DNA from: Mannheimia sp041807705
GTDB lineage: Bacteria > Pseudomonadota > Gammaproteobacteria > Enterobacterales > Pasteurellaceae
Reading direction: 5' to 3'
DNA: 14,953 bases
NCBI RefSeq assembly: GCF_041807705.1
Contig: NZ_JBGTYY010000044.1
Coordinates: forward strand, 1 to 14,953
Shown: piece after piece, positions 13,464-14,953 of the stretch
Layout: each line of letters starts with the position of its first letter
Numbering within the stretch: the stretch's first letter is position 1
The notes under the pieces: generated by a model
What the model was told of the DNA's origin: nothing
The model's input: the letters and a program-made list of their open reading frames with translations, nothing else
Databases searched by the model: none
Program-made: the position numbers and the translations under genes

Positions 13464-13883
13464 TTATTCTCTTAATTTAAACGATAAGCCTCGCTCACCG
13501 TATTGGTTTGGATTTGGGTTTCCTTTGAAAATTCCCCACTCTAAGAAAAGGATCATAGCAACAAAAGCAGGCATTACATTACCAAGTAATACTTTCATTA
13601 TACCTTCAGTATAACCTGATGCTAGGTAGCAAATAATTGGCACTAGTACCATTAAAAGGGCTTTGCCAGAACGATCTCTATCGTGTAAACGTTTCACAAT
13701 AATTGCAGATAGGCTAAATACTGAAACCCATAGAGGTAAAAAACTTACAAAAGTTAAATTAGCTAAATCTGCCATAAAAATAGCGACTATGAATAGAAAA
13801 ACGAAGTTAATCGAAAAGCCTATCCAAAAGCCTTGTCTATTTAATCTACCTTTAAAGCCAAAAAGTGCCTTATACCAGTTCAT
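13464..13883 (-). CDS. DUF805 family membrane protein
   Basis: A 139-residue inner-membrane protein with about four membrane segments (roughly 20-38, 41-60, 75-90 and 101-117). DUF805 marks are visible: FGFKGRLNRQGFW at the start, VKRLHDRDRSG after the second segment (about 63-73), and a C-terminal GNPNPNQYGERG. The function of the family is unknown. AGGG sits about 6 nt before the ATG. It follows the ZIP gene by 3 nt and precedes engB by 1 nt. Confidence 0.9.
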   Translation of the reverse strand: MNWYKALFGFKGRLNRQGFWIGFSINFVFLFIVAIFMADLANLTFVSFLPLWVSVFSLSAIIVKRLHDRDRSGKALLMVLVPIICYLASGYTEGIMKVLLGNVMPAFVAMILFLEWGIFKGNPNPNQYGERGLSFKLRE

Positions 13884-13886
13884 ATA

Positions 13887-14717
13887 TTACCCTAGAGCCA
13901 CATCTAATATCATCATTACCACAAAGCCTAGCATTAAACTTAACGTTGCAATATCGGTATTACCATTACTTTGTGATTCAGGAATTAATTCTTCTACCAC
14001 AACGAAAATCATCGCACCAGCAGCAAATGCAAGGGCATAGGGTAGAATTGCTGTCATCGAAAGTACAAAAGCAGCACCAATCACTGCAGCGATAGGCTCA
14101 ACAACTGCTGACATAGCTCCATACCAGAATGCTTTTCTACGGCTATAACCTTCCGCACGAATAGGAAGCGCAAGCGAAGAACCTTCAGGAATATTTTGCA
14201 AGCCTATACCTATTGCCAAACCAATCGCTCCCATAATAGAGGCATCAACTCCAGCCACTTGGCTAGCCAAAGCACCAAAGGTAACCCCAATAGCTAATCC
14301 TTCCGGAATATTGTGAATAGTAATCGCCAAGAATAATAACGTTGTTTTAGATAAGCCTTTTTTGAGCTGTTTATTCCCTTCAGCTTGCTCAATAGGTTTA
14401 CTTAAATGTAGATGTGGAACAACATAATCAATCAGTCGGATAAAAGCACCACCTGCAAGAAAGCCGATCGCTGCAGGTAACCAAGCAAACTCCCCATAAT
14501 CAGCTTCAGCATAATCTAAAGAGGGAGAAAGTAAAGACCAAAATGAGGCTGCAATCATCACACCGGCAGCAAAGCCCATCATACTGTCTAATAATTTTCG
14601 ATTTACCGACCTAAAAAAATAGACAAACGATGAGCCTAAAATTGTACAACCCCAAGTAAATAACCCAGCTAAAAAGGCCTGCCATACAGGAGAAAGCGAA
14701 AGGAAATATTCAAACAA
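13887..14717 (-). CDS. ZIP-family divalent metal transporter (GufA-like)
   Basis: A 276-residue inner-membrane protein of about eight segments, from a family that takes up zinc and other divalent metals. Both metal-site motifs are present: HNIPEGLAIG (135-144) in segment IV and QNIPEGSSLALP (174-185) in segment V. A His-containing loop (PHLHL, 101-105) precedes a polar stretch. The N-terminus WQAFLAGLFTWGCTILGSSFVYFF fits the GufA-type subgroup more than ZupT. No ATG is available: a stop lies at 14724-14726, so the start is TTG 14717 or ATT 14720, both without a clear ribosome binding site. An ATG at 14731 is in another frame. It appears to lead the ZIP-DUF805-engB-rraB cluster. Confidence 0.9.
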   Translation of the reverse strand: MFEYFLSLSPVWQAFLAGLFTWGCTILGSSFVYFFRSVNRKLLDSMMGFAAGVMIAASFWSLLSPSLDYAEADYGEFAWLPAAIGFLAGGAFIRLIDYVVPHLHLSKPIEQAEGNKQLKKGLSKTTLLFLAITIHNIPEGLAIGVTFGALASQVAGVDASIMGAIGLAIGIGLQNIPEGSSLALPIRAEGYSRRKAFWYGAMSAVVEPIAAVIGAAFVLSMTAILPYALAFAAGAMIFVVVEELIPESQSNGNTDIATLSLMLGFVVMMILDVALG

Positions 14718-14887
14718 AATAAATTAGCCATAGAAAATAAATATTGCTCATTCTATCAAAGATTCATATCTATTAATATAGAGTAAATATAGCTATGATG
14801 ATGATTCTATGTTGTAAAATTTAATAAAATGTAGAAGATCAAACCTAATCTGACAGTCCCCCGTTTAAAATTACCGTGTCTGTCAGA
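14718..14887. other. AT-rich spacer upstream of the ZIP gene
   Basis: No gene is seen here. The minus strand has possible promoter elements for the ZIP cluster (for example TTTACA around 14817-14822 and several TATA-like hexamers), none with a convincing pair. I found no Zur or Fur box. Confidence 0.4.
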
Positions 14888-14890
14888 TTA
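14846..14890. repeat. 11-bp perfect inverted repeat, possible hairpin
   Basis: TAATCTGACAG (14846-14856) and CTGTCAGATTA (14880-14890) are exact inverted copies around a 23-nt spacer with a CCCCC run. The right arm includes the stop codon of the gene at the window edge. On the minus strand the hairpin directly follows that gene, as a terminator would, but there is no good T-run. Confidence 0.6.
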
Positions 14891-14953
14891 ATTTGAGCTT
14901 AAATTCTTTTCCACCCAAATCCGTTTTCCATCAAGTAAGGTTGCCATCGGTGT
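14888..14953 (-). CDS. 3' end of an unidentified gene (runs off the right edge)
   Basis: The minus strand is open from the window edge for 21 codons, ending MATLLDGKRIWVEKNLSSN and a TAA. I cannot assign a family from so short a piece. It could be the C-terminus of a longer protein or chance; the downstream hairpin and the similar base composition make a real gene end likely. Confidence 0.45.
   Translation of the reverse strand, partial: TPMATLLDGKRIWVEKNLSSN

Noticed and set aside
13339..14095. Three + strand frames opposite engB, DUF805 and the ZIP gene
   Set aside because: Antisense shadows of clearly real genes; their compositions are low-complexity and match nothing known to me.

Overview
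The window looks like chromosomal DNA of a Pasteurellaceae bacterium of the Mannheimia / Actinobacillus pleuropneumoniae branch. The main reason is repeated copies of the 9-mer ACAAGCGGT, the core of the Apl-type DNA uptake signal sequence (USS), on both strands. The gene set (oppA, leuCD, dusA, nudC, rluE, pepQ, tusA, engB, rraB) and the AT-rich intergenic DNA fit a gammaproteobacterial pathogen or commensal. I cannot fix the species from sequence alone.

Layout. (1) 1-422: the 3' end of an IS1595-family insertion sequence sits inside oppA, leaving a 75-codon remnant that keeps its start, signal peptide and a good CRP site upstream. (2) 423-2942: a regulatory intergenic region, then leuC-leuD (isopropylmalate isomerase) on the + strand, closed by a perfect hairpin terminator. 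(3) 2955-4959, minus strand: dusA, a DUF2301 membrane protein and a small lipoprotein, probably one transcript. (4) 4960-7997: two NrdR boxes and a promoter, then overlapping nrdB-nrdA-type genes for a compact class I ribonucleotide reductase without an ATP cone, closed by a second hairpin. (5) 8025-12110, minus strand: pepQ, fxsA, an EamA-family exporter, rluE and nudC, packed with 1-, 1- and 4-nt overlaps and one 3-nt gap. (6) 12121-12398: tusA, divergent from pepQ with only 10 bp between start codons, with a perfect palindromic terminator. (7) 12408-14717, minus strand: a ZIP-family metal transporter, a DUF805 membrane protein, engB and rraB, closely spaced. (8) 14718-14953: AT-rich DNA, an 11-bp inverted repeat, and the last 21 codons of an unidentified minus-strand gene.

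Most genes are housekeeping: leucine synthesis, tRNA and rRNA modification, ribosome assembly, RNase E control, NAD-cap removal, dipeptide cleavage and sulfur relay. I see no phage, CRISPR array, toxin-antitoxin or defence system. The points most worth a second look are the compact nrdBA pair (with Glu where E. coli R2 has its first metal ligand Asp) behind two phased NrdR boxes, the IS disruption of oppA, the inverted pairs of uptake sequences (one inside rluE), and the extremely close pepQ/tusA start codons.
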